This document shows positions 9,426 to 18,216 of a stretch of DNA of 64,000 nt, piece by piece. A program made the position numbers and the translations under genes. Source of the stretch: an uncultured Prevotellaceae bacterium (GTDB lineage Bacteria; Bacteroidota; Bacteroidia; Bacteroidales; Bacteroidaceae); NCBI GenBank assembly GCA_949295905.1, contig CASFNA010000006.1, positions 225,542 through 289,541 on the forward strand. The letters run 5' to 3'. Positions within the stretch are counted from its first letter, which is position 1. The number at the start of each line of letters is the position of its first letter. The notes beneath the pieces were generated by a model that was given only the letters and a program-made list of their open reading frames with translations, was not told the DNA's origin and made no database searches.

Positions 9426-9567
9426 GTTTAATGTTGTTGGGATTATGCGGTTATTGGAGTGTGCGGTTGTCTAAGGCCGTTGCCCATTTTCCGGTTCTCC
9501 TCATTATTCCCAGTATCCAGATTTTCCCGGCTCGCCCGGTTCTCCCATAAGTTAAAAACCGAAAAAT

Positions 9568-12500
9568 ATGAATATGAAGACCAACCAACACATTTATATA
9601 TATGTCCTTGCGTGCGCCATGGCGTTCGCAGGCTGTTCTGACGACTTGTTTGATGGCGGCTCCGCAAATGGCGGAGCCAGCCGCATCGAGCTGTCGGGCG
9701 AAATAGACCAGATGGCCGTGACCCGTGTCAACGACAGCGGTTTTTGTGACGGCGACGTGATGGGCGTTTACATCGTGGACTACGAGGGCAACAATCCCGG
9801 CACGTTGCAGGTGAGCGGCAACCGTGGCGACAACGTGCGCCACACGTTTGACGAGGAGAACTATAAATGGAACTCTGCCTACGACCTGTATTGGAAAGAC
9901 AAGCACACTCATATTGACGTTTACGGATATTATCCTTACGGCTCACCCGAGAGCGTTGATGCTTACTCTTTTACCGTGCAGCGCGACCAGAGCACCGCTT
10001 CCGCTGAAGGTGGACTGGGCGGATACGAGGCCAGCGACTTCCTATGGGGCAAGGTAGCCGACGTTGCCCCGACTACCAGCGTAATCCGCCTGCCCATGCA
10101 GCACCGCATGGCCAACGCCCGCGTAACTCTCGTTGAGGGCACGGGTTTTGCCGCAGGAGAGTGGGCGCAGACCGACAAAATAGTGCTTGCGGCCAACCTT
10201 GTGCGCGAAGCCTCAATCAATCTGGCCGACGGAACGGTCACCCCGACGGGTGAAGTGGAGCAGACTATGACTGTGCCCAGCCGCAACGGTGACGAGTGGC
10301 GCGCCATTGTAGTGCCGCAGACTGTGCCGTCAGGAGCTACGCTCTTCAGCATAACCATCGGCGGTGTGCCTTACAAGTTTTCCAAGAACGAGGCGTTTAC
10401 CTACGTCGCAGGCAAGATGAACAACTTTTCAATACGCGTTGACAAGAAGGCCGCCAGCGGACAATACACCCTCACGCTTATCAGCGAGAGCATAACTCCG
10501 TGGGAGAACGACCTCGTAAGCCATGACGCAACGACGCGTGAATATGTCATCATCAACTCTACCGCAGGCCACCTGAAAGACTCTATCATGGCGGCCAACA
10601 AGGACTACACGCAGGTGAAGAACTTGAAAATTACGGGTGCGATAAATACACAGGATTTCTATTTCATGCGCGATTCGATGGATAATTTGCAAGCTCTGAA
10701 TTTGAAGGACGTTACGGCTTATAGCGACTTTATCGATAGTATGACTGGAAATGATGCACCTTCAATAGTTTCAACAGAAGGATTAATTCCATATGAAGCT
10801 TTCTATAATAAGGTGTCGTTAGTATATATTGTTTTTCCTGATAAGTTAAAAGGAATTAGCGCAAGGTCTTTTGTTGGGTGTGATAACTTGTCTGGTTCAA
10901 TATCTGTACCGGAAGGTGTGATTGCTATTGGAAGCCAGGCTTTTCGGGGATGTTCTTTCTTAACCGGGTCGTTGTCATTACCAAGCACGTTAGAGTATAT
11001 AGGTGAAGGTACCTTTGCAGGTTGTAATTTTTCATGTGAATTGATTTTACCTAATAGCTTGCGATATATAGGAAAGAATGCGTTTGGTGATTTTGATGTC
11101 GGAGGTGGTTCATATTATGGAAATTTGATTTTGCCTGATAATTTGGAATATTTGGGTGAGGGTGCTTTCATATATTGTGACGATTTAAAGGGAGATCTTA
11201 AAATTCCTCAAAAGGTGAAAGTTCTACGTGACAATGTTTTTAATACGACAGGTTTTGATGGTACACTTACTTTACATGACGGCATAATAAGTATTGGAAG
11301 TGGTGTGTTTGGATGTCCATTGAAAGGGGAACTTGTATTGCCCAAACACATTGTTACAATTGGCTCAAATGCATTTTCTTGTAATTTTTCAGGACGGTTA
11401 GTCATGCATGAAGGTGTGGAATCAATCGGAGATGCGGCATTTGCGGGAAATAAGTTTACAGGTGTTATCGAGTTGCCTGAAGGATTACGTGATATAGGTC
11501 GTAGTGCATTTAGTGGCTGTACGAGTTTAGAAGGTATTGTAATACCTTCAAGTGTGGAGAATATACGTGATTATGCGTTTAGTGGCTGTTATGGTATAGG
11601 TTCGATTGTATGTAAAGGCGAGATGCCGGCTCATGTGGGAAATAGTGCGTTCGACGGCGTACCCAAAGACAATTTCACGCTTGAAGTGCCAGAACTGGCA
11701 GTACCACAATATCAGACGGCAATAGGGTGGAATGAGTTTAAGCGCATAGCGGCCCATCACGAGCTTGTGTGCCGTCCGTCAATCGCTTGCGCGTTGAATA
11801 CAGAGCGCACGCAGACGCTTGTCGTTGATGCGGAAGGTGAATGGGAAGTGGCGAGCAAGCCCGACTGGTGCGAACTGTCGAAGATAAGCGGCGGTGACAA
11901 GACGGAAGTGATGCTCGCCATCAAAGCCTTGGCACAAGGTGCAGGCGACCGTACCGGCGAAATAGTGTTCAAGCTGAAAGACGAGGATTACACCCACACG
12001 TGTACCGTGTCGCAATACGATTACGAGTATGGCGAAGACGAATGGCTGACGCTGCAAAAGGCTACGCGTGGCAACAACGGCGGCATCAACATCGTAATAC
12101 TTGGCGACGGCTACAATGCAGAAGACATTGCCAGCGGCGACTATCTTGCCAATATAAAGCAGCAGATGGAGTATTTCTTCGGTGTAGAACCTTACACTAC
12201 TTATCGTGGCTACTTCAACGTGTACACGGCGTTCCCACTTTCACAAGAGACTGGCGTAGGCTCTGTCAACACAATCCGCTATAACCGTTTCAATACTACT
12301 TACACAGGCGGAACGGGGCTTAGTGCCGATAACGACGCAATATTCGAGTATGCACTCAATGCTCCAACGGTGAACACTGGCAACCTCAATCAGACGCTAA
12401 TAATCATCGTGCCCAATAGTACTGACTACGGCGGAATAACGAATATGTGGGCTGACGGCTCGGCCATAGCTTTCTGTCCGCTAAGTACTTATGAATATCC

Positions 12501-13053
12501 GCTCGACTCGCGTGGCGTAATCCAGCACGAGGCCGGTGGTCACGGTTTCGGAAAACTTGGTGATGAATACATTTATCATAACGCTTTCGTTGATGTTTGC
12601 AGTTGTTTGTGTTGCGAGCATGTTGGTGAGTTTAATCAAGCCAAGGCAAACGGCTGGTACGACAACCTTTCACTGACGGGCAAGATGCACGAAGTGCCTT
12701 GGAGCCATCTTATCTTTGACGACCGTTATAGCGACTTGGTGGATATATACGAGGGCGGCTTCATGCACAGTAGGGGAGTGTTCCGCTCGGAGCAGAACTC
12801 CTGTATGAACAACAACATTCCCTACTTCAGTACCATAAGCCGCGAGAGCATAGTGAAACGTATCAAGCAGTATGCCGGCGAGACGTACTCGTTTGAGGAG
12901 TTTGTCGCCAACGACAAGCGCGATGCTGGCGCCGTTACACGTAGTGCGGACGTGAAGGTGAGTGGACGCACGATGCACAGCTACCAAATGCCGCCGCGCA
13001 TTCACAAGGGCAGTCCGCTGAAGGGGCTAAAGACGAAGGGAACAAGAAGGTAA
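9568..13053 (+). CDS. Fusion lipoprotein: fimbrillin-like, leucine-rich repeats, BACON-like, M64 metallopeptidase
   Basis: This 1161-residue surface lipoprotein has a signal peptide ending at Cys23 (FAGC). Four parts can be read: a fimbrillin-like domain (about 30-290) with the same motifs as its neighbours; BspA-type LRR_5 repeats (about 310-725) of the form IGxxAFxGC; a BACON-like beta domain (about 735-823); and an M64-type peptidase (about 828-1140). The zinc site is complete: HEAGGHGFGKLGDE with His987, Glu988 and His992 and the later Asp999. M64 is the family of Clostridium IgA protease. The repeat section is strikingly A/T-rich compared with its flanks, which suggests a separately acquired module. 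It probably works as an anchored adhesin-protease; its substrate is unknown. The next gene starts 14 bases downstream. Confidence 0.88.
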   Translation: MNMKTNQHIYIYVLACAMAFAGCSDDLFDGGSANGGASRIELSGEIDQMAVTRVNDSGFCDGDVMGVYIVDYEGNNPGTLQVSGNRGDNVRHTFDEENYKWNSAYDLYWKDKHTHIDVYGYYPYGSPESVDAYSFTVQRDQSTASAEGGLGGYEASDFLWGKVADVAPTTSVIRLPMQHRMANARVTLVEGTGFAAGEWAQTDKIVLAANLVREASINLADGTVTPTGEVEQTMTVPSRNGDEWRAIVVPQTVPSGATLFSITIGGVPYKFSKNEAFTYVAGKMNNFSIRVDKKAASGQYTLTLISESITPWENDLVSHDATTREYVIINSTAGHLKDSIMAANKDYTQVKNLKITGAINTQDFYFMRDSMDNLQALNLKDVTAYSDFIDSMTGNDAPSIVSTEGLIPYEAFYNKVSLVYIVFPDKLKGISARSFVGCDNLSGSISVPEGVIAIGSQAFRGCSFLTGSLSLPSTLEYIGEGTFAGCNFSCELILPNSLRYIGKNAFGDFDVGGGSYYGNLILPDNLEYLGEGAFIYCDDLKGDLKIPQKVKVLRDNVFNTTGFDGTLTLHDGIISIGSGVFGCPLKGELVLPKHIVTIGSNAFSCNFSGRLVMHEGVESIGDAAFAGNKFTGVIELPEGLRDIGRSAFSGCTSLEGIVIPSSVENIRDYAFSGCYGIGSIVCKGEMPAHVGNSAFDGVPKDNFTLEVPELAVPQYQTAIGWNEFKRIAAHHELVCRPSIACALNTERTQTLVVDAEGEWEVASKPDWCELSKISGGDKTEVMLAIKALAQGAGDRTGEIVFKLKDEDYTHTCTVSQYDYEYGEDEWLTLQKATRGNNGGINIVILGDGYNAEDIASGDYLANIKQQMEYFFGVEPYTTYRGYFNVYTAFPLSQETGVGSVNTIRYNRFNTTYTGGTGLSADNDAIFEYALNAPTVNTGNLNQTLIIIVPNSTDYGGITNMWADGSAIAFCPLSTYEYPLDSRGVIQHEAGGHGFGKLGDEYIYHNAFVDVCSCLCCEHVGEFNQAKANGWYDNLSLTGKMHEVPWSHLIFDDRYSDLVDIYEGGFMHSRGVFRSEQNSCMNNNIPYFSTISRESIVKRIKQYAGETYSFEEFVANDKRDAGAVTRSADVKVSGRTMHSYQMPPRIHKGSPLKGLKTKGTRR

Positions 13054-13067
13054 TTACTTAAAATGGA

Positions 13068-13970
13068 ATGAAGATGAAAAGAAATATAATAAAATACGTT
13101 GTGGCGGCGTTATTCATAATGGGGTTGCCGTCATGTTCGTCACAAGATGAAAATGATGCTCCGCCCGTTGATGCAAAGCATACGCCGATGACATTCTCCG
13201 TAACCCATCCGGCACAGCGTACTCGGGTTACTGACACCGGCTTCGAGGACGGCGACCGCATAGGGTTGTTCGTTGCCGCGCAGGACGCTCCGTTGGAAAT
13301 AGGCGGAAACCTTGTCAACAATGAACCGTTAACCCTTGGCGGCGGAGCTTGGACCGCCGGGCGCACGCTTTATTGGGATGAAGGAACGTTCAATGCTTAT
13401 GCCTATTACCCATATACGGCACAGGTAAGTTCGATTGAAGACATGCCTTTCAGCGTGAGTACGGAGCAAGGGACGGTAGACGGAGCATCGGGCATAGACG
13501 GTTATGAGTCCAGCGACTTCCTTTATGCGAGGACGGAAGGCGTAAGCGCATCTAACGCTCCTGTAAGCCTTACGTTCAGGCATGTAATGAGCAAGTTGAC
13601 CGTGCGCCTAATCAAAGGTGAGGACTTTGAGGGCGACATGCCGACGGATGCTGTTGTATATGTGCACAACACTGTGCCAACGGCTACCATAGACTTGAAT
13701 GCCGGGGTGGCCACGCGCTATGTGCGCGGAATACGGGCTACAATCGAGGCCAAGCAGGAGAGTGACTACATGTTCTCGGCCATTCTGGTGCCGCAGCGCG
13801 TGGAAAACCGTATGCCGTTGATAGAGGTTGTGATGAAAGGAGTCTCATACATGTATGAAAGTACGTTCCAGTTTAAGCCCGGTACGGAGCACCTTGTAAA
13901 TTTTGTAATATCCGACAATCCCGACCAGATAAAGATAGAAATAGGAGGAGAAATCGAGGATTGGCAATAA
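13068..13970 (+). CDS. Fimbrillin family lipoprotein (third copy)
   Basis: This 300-residue lipoprotein has a signal peptide ending at Cys23 (GLPSC). It repeats the fimbrillin pattern of its two upstream relatives: RTRVTDTGFEDGDRIGLFV, then TLYWDEGTFNAYAYYPYTA, an SSDFLYAR motif, LTFRHVMSKLTV and a VPQRVE strand. The order and spacing of these motifs match the 8493 gene closely. It lies 14 bases after the M64 fusion gene and 3 bases before the next gene, so it is in the middle of a tight operon. A second in-frame ATG lies two codons in. It may be a structural or tip subunit; the sequence does not say which. Confidence 0.87.
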   Translation: MKMKRNIIKYVVAALFIMGLPSCSSQDENDAPPVDAKHTPMTFSVTHPAQRTRVTDTGFEDGDRIGLFVAAQDAPLEIGGNLVNNEPLTLGGGAWTAGRTLYWDEGTFNAYAYYPYTAQVSSIEDMPFSVSTEQGTVDGASGIDGYESSDFLYARTEGVSASNAPVSLTFRHVMSKLTVRLIKGEDFEGDMPTDAVVYVHNTVPTATIDLNAGVATRYVRGIRATIEAKQESDYMFSAILVPQRVENRMPLIEVVMKGVSYMYESTFQFKPGTEHLVNFVISDNPDQIKIEIGGEIEDWQ

Positions 13971-13973
13971 GCG

Positions 13974-15005
13974 ATGAAGACGGCTGTATATATTCTGTCT
14001 ATATTGATGCTCGTTATAGTAAGCGTGGTGGCGGTTTTGAGGCTGCTGCCCGCTTTTGCTGTTGATAACAATACTAACGGACGTGTCAGTTTCGGCGTGT
14101 ACGAAGGCCGTGAACTTGTTGAGCTTGTAGACCGCAAGGGCAACACTTGCTACATTGTCGAGGACGGCAATGGGAACAAGCTGTTCAATGTACCGGTGCG
14201 TGACTGTATGATAGACGTTCGTTTCCGTGACGGGCGGCTGCGCTTCCGCGAAAAGGCTACCGGTAGGACAGGCTTTGTTGACAGGAACGGCATTGTTACG
14301 TTTAATCAAGAAGGTCGGACCGCCGGTTATGAACAGGCTAAATATGAACAGGCAAAGTTTCAGCCGCAGGTAACTGGAGTTGTGCATGAGAAACGGAGTA
14401 ACAAGCCGGGGGCTGCACAGTCAGGGCGGCTTGACGATGTTGCGCTGCGCAGGCTTAAGAGTGACAATCCGTTTTACCGCGAGGCTGTAAGGGTCTTGTC
14501 TGGAAAGCTTGGTGAAAACGACGCGGAGCGACGGCGTGTCATCCTGAACTACTGTGAGCATTTCAGGATGGCGTATGTTACTAAAGACATTGATTTCATC
14601 CGCCAGCTTTTCAGCGGCCATGCGTTGATAATAGTAGGCAATGTGGTAAAGTCAGTTCCTGATGAGGGCAAAGAGTTTGCATCGGGTAAGCGTGTGGAGT
14701 ATTATCTGCGAACCAAGGATGAATATATAAAAAGGTTGACAGCTGCTTTTGCCGCCAATAAGAAAATTGATGTTAGGTTTTCCGATTTTCGGATAATGCG
14801 CCATCCTACAATCGACGGGATTTACGGTGTAAGCCTGCGTCAGCGTTATAGCAGCGATCGTTATTCTGACGACGGCTGGTTGTTCTTGCTTTGGGATTTC
14901 CGTGACGAGTCCATGCCTTGCATATATGTGAGGACGTGGCAACCGGCGGATGATGTACATGATGGCGGCGATGTGATAAGTATCGGTGATTTTAATATGG
15001 AGTGA
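13974..15005 (+). CDS. Membrane-anchored protein with NTF2-like C-terminal domain
   Basis: The 343-residue protein has one N-terminal membrane segment (about residues 5-30) and an outside-facing remainder. Residues 38-105 form beta-rich text (ELVELVDRKGNTCYIVEDGNG). A short duplication, YEQAKYEQAKF, precedes a polar linker. The C-terminal 170 residues (from YCEHFRMAYVTKDIDFIRQLF to LFLLWDFRDE) resemble a Bacteroidetes family I recall as NTF2/SnoaL-like; no catalytic residues can be named. It follows the third fimbrillin by 3 bases and overlaps the next start by 1 base. Its role in the surface system is unknown; scaffold or ligand binding are possibilities. Confidence 0.65.
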   Translation: MKTAVYILSILMLVIVSVVAVLRLLPAFAVDNNTNGRVSFGVYEGRELVELVDRKGNTCYIVEDGNGNKLFNVPVRDCMIDVRFRDGRLRFREKATGRTGFVDRNGIVTFNQEGRTAGYEQAKYEQAKFQPQVTGVVHEKRSNKPGAAQSGRLDDVALRRLKSDNPFYREAVRVLSGKLGENDAERRRVILNYCEHFRMAYVTKDIDFIRQLFSGHALIIVGNVVKSVPDEGKEFASGKRVEYYLRTKDEYIKRLTAAFAANKKIDVRFSDFRIMRHPTIDGIYGVSLRQRYSSDRYSDDGWLFLLWDFRDESMPCIYVRTWQPADDVHDGGDVISIGDFNME

Positions 15006-15988
15006 TGGTAAAACGAGTGTTGTGCTTTTGCTTGTCGTTGTTAGCCGCAGCTGTAATGTTGGCTGGCGGTAAGCTTGGGTTGCGGTTGGACGGGTCGGAA
15101 AGTATGGTTGGCGCGCGGTTTCAGGTTGTAGGTTTTAGGGCCTTGCCAAATGATGTCAGCGCGTTCATATCGCCAGTTTATGACCTTAACGGGGAGGCGT
15201 GCGCTTTGGTAAAAGTCGTTGCTTCTGCTGATTTTGCGTTTTCTTCCCCTCTTGGAATCGTGAAACGTAAGAATGAGACAGGTGAAGTGTGGTTATATAT
15301 GCCAAAGGGTACCAAACTGCTTACAATAAAGCATCCGCAGTGGGGCGTTATGAGGAACTACCGTTTTGCGAGAACTTTGGAAAGTCATGTAACTTACGAA
15401 CTTACAATAAAGACACCAAGCGTGTCACCCATATTGAAGACCGATACGGTAATACTGACTAAAACAGTTACTGACACTGTTGTTGTGGCAGGCGGCAGAC
15501 CAAAGGTCCCATTGGCTATGCACGCCATGTTGACAGTGTCGATGCATTCCAACGGTCCTTCATACGGGGTTATGTTCGCAATGTTGCGCAGGCATGGCTT
15601 TTTCCTACATGCGCAAAGCGATATGAAGAGTGTTGGAGAAACATCGATTGCATGTGACAGAAATGGTTTTTTGGATGATGGCGCCAAGCCGTATTATTCA
15701 GGGAAAACACGCCATTCAAACTATGTGTTTACCGTTGGTCCTGTACACCGTCTGTGCCGATGGCTTGACTTGTTTTACGGCATAGGTTACGGCCGTACAG
15801 CGACAGCGTGGCAGCTCGCAGAAAGCGAGGGCGGCGGATATGTGTTGAATGACGGTTACACTCATAAAGGTATTGCTGCCGAAGCTGGCGTACTGTTGTC
15901 AATTGGACGTATCAGCGTGTCTACATCAGCAGTAACTGTGGCGTGCAAGCAGTGGCAAGCCTGTTTGGGGTTGGGTATCAAGATATAG
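15005..15988 (+). CDS. Predicted secreted or outer-membrane protein of unknown function
   Basis: I do not recognise a named family. The 327-residue protein has a clear signal peptide (VLCFCLSLLAAAVMLAG). The N-terminal half is beta-rich and includes DLNGEACALVKVV and KRKNETGEVWLYMPKGTKLL, reminiscent of PEGA-type surface-anchoring domains. A threonine-rich linker with repeated TDT follows at about 138-158. The last 150 residues alternate hydrophobic and polar residues and are rich in Gly and aromatics, like a small outer-membrane barrel, although the final residue is Ile and not the usual aromatic. The ATG at 15005 overlaps the previous stop by one base; a GTG one codon earlier is less likely. 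Confidence 0.55.
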   Translation: MVKRVLCFCLSLLAAAVMLAGGKLGLRLDGSESMVGARFQVVGFRALPNDVSAFISPVYDLNGEACALVKVVASADFAFSSPLGIVKRKNETGEVWLYMPKGTKLLTIKHPQWGVMRNYRFARTLESHVTYELTIKTPSVSPILKTDTVILTKTVTDTVVVAGGRPKVPLAMHAMLTVSMHSNGPSYGVMFAMLRRHGFFLHAQSDMKSVGETSIACDRNGFLDDGAKPYYSGKTRHSNYVFTVGPVHRLCRWLDLFYGIGYGRTATAWQLAESEGGGYVLNDGYTHKGIAAEAGVLLSIGRISVSTSAVTVACKQWQACLGLGIKI

Positions 15989-16006
15989 TTGACGAATTTA
16001 TAATAT

Positions 16007-17644
16007 ATGTATAAGCCATTTATTGTGTTATTGGTGTTATGCGCCGCTTTATCAGCTTGCAGTGAGGAGGACGCACCGGACAATTTGGAGCCTCGCCTTC
16101 TTGTAGGCGAAGCTGTTGACATAACACGGCATGAGGCCACGTTGCCAGGGCGTGTGGAGTTGAGCGGCAGTACAGCCATGCCTGAACTTTGGTTCGAGTA
16201 TTGTTCCGATGCAGGCATGGAGACTTTTACTTGTCAGGCTGATGATGCAGGCGACGGCGGCGTTCAGGCGCGTATTACTGGACTGAAACCCGGTACGAAG
16301 TATGAATACCGTCTCAAAGGTAGCAATGGCAGGGCTACTGTAAGTAGCGATATTGGCACATTCTTGACATTGTCCAACGACAAGCCGGCAATTACCGGGC
16401 TACAGATATTAAGCCAAGGGCCTACAAGCGTCATTGCGGCTTTTGAGATAACTGATGATGGCGGAGAGGACATTATGGAGGCAGGATGTTACATTGCCGA
16501 CCTGGGTTCAGGCTCTGTCGATAAATTGCAGGCAGAATACAGCAGTTCGATTGACGGCGTTATTTGCCGTATTGTAATAAAAGGATTGAGACAGTCTGCC
16601 GAGTACGAACTTTGTCCGTATGCGGCGAACAGTAGTGGTGAGACTAAGGGGGAACCGTTGCCTTTTGCCACGCGGAATGTTGTCATGATGAGCGAGCCGG
16701 GAGAATTGGCCGAGCTATTAGGGGATGACATGTACCAGTATGAGGAAATGACATTCGCCGGGCCGATGAATGGTTACGACATACGTTGCCTTAGGCGGAT
16801 GATGGGACGTGATGTTGACGGTTCGGAAACTCCTGGCCGGTTGGCGCATGTAGATATGACCGATGTAAACATCGTATCAGGTGGTGGCAGTTATGACATG
16901 TCGCGATATACCGAGGATGATGTCATTGGATATGGCATGTTTGCCGATTGTACACGGCTGGAGGAAATAGCCATGCCGTCTACTGTCAAGACCATAAGCA
17001 AGGACGCTTTCCGTGATTGCGTTTCGCTGGAGCGTATCTCGATTCCGGCTGGGGTTGTGGATGTAACACCTTCTGGCGGTTGCCAAGCATTGCAGTGTGT
17101 GGAAGTTTCGCAGGCAAATGAGTATTATAGCAGCGTTGACGGTGTGCTTTTCGATGCAGGGGTGTCAAGTATTGTATGGTTCCCTATGGGTAAGAACGGA
17201 GATTACGAGCTTCCCGCCACGGTTACGTCAGTCGGCGATTATGCTTTTAGAGGCTGTAACATATCAGAGTTTGTCTTTCCAGACGGGGTCACAGAGTTAG
17301 GGAAGGCTGTATTCTTGGAAAGCAAGGTTGAGCGTGTTGTCTTGCCGGATGGATTGAAGCTGTTGCCTTCGGCCACGTTCCAAGACTGTGCAAAGCTTTG
17401 CGAGGTTAAACTCGGCAAAGGAATGGAGCTTGTGTCTGACTACGTGTTTGACGGGTGTACGCTTTCCGACATATATGTTGGGGCCAAATATCCGCCAGTG
17501 TGCAGCGATAATGCGTTTGACGGTACGGCGGATGACTTTTTCTCGACATGTGTTCTGCATGTACCTGCAAGTCGTCTTGCAATGTACAAGGCAGACAATA
17601 AATGGGGACGCTTTGACAATATAATAGGAATAGACGGAATATGA
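16007..17644 (+). CDS. Leucine-rich-repeat lipoprotein (BspA-type) with FN3-like domains
   Basis: This 545-residue lipoprotein has a lipobox at Cys18 (LSAC). Two immunoglobulin/fibronectin III-like domains follow (about residues 30-120 and 125-222), each ending in a GLKPGTKYEYRLKG-like or GLRQSAEYELCPYA strand. LRR_5 repeats then run from about 300 to 530, with units such as LEEIAMPSTVKTISKDAF. The end cap (PPVCSDNAFDG, then LHVPASRLAMYKA) is the same type as in the M64 fusion protein. BspA-type repeats often bind host proteins or other bacteria. The stop overlaps the start of the next gene by 4 bases. Confidence 0.85.
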   Translation: MYKPFIVLLVLCAALSACSEEDAPDNLEPRLLVGEAVDITRHEATLPGRVELSGSTAMPELWFEYCSDAGMETFTCQADDAGDGGVQARITGLKPGTKYEYRLKGSNGRATVSSDIGTFLTLSNDKPAITGLQILSQGPTSVIAAFEITDDGGEDIMEAGCYIADLGSGSVDKLQAEYSSSIDGVICRIVIKGLRQSAEYELCPYAANSSGETKGEPLPFATRNVVMMSEPGELAELLGDDMYQYEEMTFAGPMNGYDIRCLRRMMGRDVDGSETPGRLAHVDMTDVNIVSGGGSYDMSRYTEDDVIGYGMFADCTRLEEIAMPSTVKTISKDAFRDCVSLERISIPAGVVDVTPSGGCQALQCVEVSQANEYYSSVDGVLFDAGVSSIVWFPMGKNGDYELPATVTSVGDYAFRGCNISEFVFPDGVTELGKAVFLESKVERVVLPDGLKLLPSATFQDCAKLCEVKLGKGMELVSDYVFDGCTLSDIYVGAKYPPVCSDNAFDGTADDFFSTCVLHVPASRLAMYKADNKWGRFDNIIGIDGI

Positions 17645-18216
17645 ATACACCAGAGATAGAGGAACTGAAATTGCTTGTTGAACGTAAATACGGACGTGTG
17701 CTTGGCACGACAACGGATTTTGAAGAATTTTCGTTGCATGTGTGCCGACAGTGCGGTATGCGTTTGTCTGCATCGACATTGAAGCGTATCTGGGGTTATG
17801 TAGGCGACAGCCACATGCCGCGCAGGTGTACGCTTGACATCTTGGCTCGCTACATAGGCCATGGGGACTATAATGAATTCAAGTGTTGGCTTAAGACGAG
17901 CACGAGGTACAATTCGTCTTTTTTCGCTGCCAGTCAGCTAACCAGCAGCGAGCTTGCGCCTGGGGCGTCTGTTGAGATTGGCTGGAGTCCCAACCGTCTT
18001 GTACGGTTGGGCTACCTCGGTGACAGTCTGTATGAGGTAGTCTGCTCGGCCAACAGCAAGTTACAGCCTGGCGACAGGTTCGTAACGGGCTGTTTTATCA
18101 AGGAGCAGCCGCTTTACCTTCCTTTCATTGAGCGCGGCGGCATACGTACAACTCCGTTTGTTGCCGGGCGCAACGGGGGCTTGACGATAATAAAGGTTAC
18201 GGACGGCAAGGCATGA
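17641..18216 (+). CDS. Possible DNA-binding protein paired with the kinase
   Basis: I recall similar proteins in Prevotella but no named function. The 191-residue protein has no signal peptide, so it should be cytoplasmic. The first 85 residues are helical; FSLHVCRQCGMRLSASTLKRIWGYVG reads like a helix-turn-helix with a recognition helix at SASTLKRIWG. A second, beta-rich part follows from about residue 105 (VEIGWSPNRLVRLGYLG through GGLTIIKV). It overlaps both the upstream and the downstream gene by 4 bases (ATGA), so its translation is tightly coupled to the kinase. It could be a regulator or kinase partner; both are inference. Confidence 0.6.
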   Translation: MNTPEIEELKLLVERKYGRVLGTTTDFEEFSLHVCRQCGMRLSASTLKRIWGYVGDSHMPRRCTLDILARYIGHGDYNEFKCWLKTSTRYNSSFFAASQLTSSELAPGASVEIGWSPNRLVRLGYLGDSLYEVVCSANSKLQPGDRFVTGCFIKEQPLYLPFIERGGIRTTPFVAGRNGGLTIIKVTDGKA

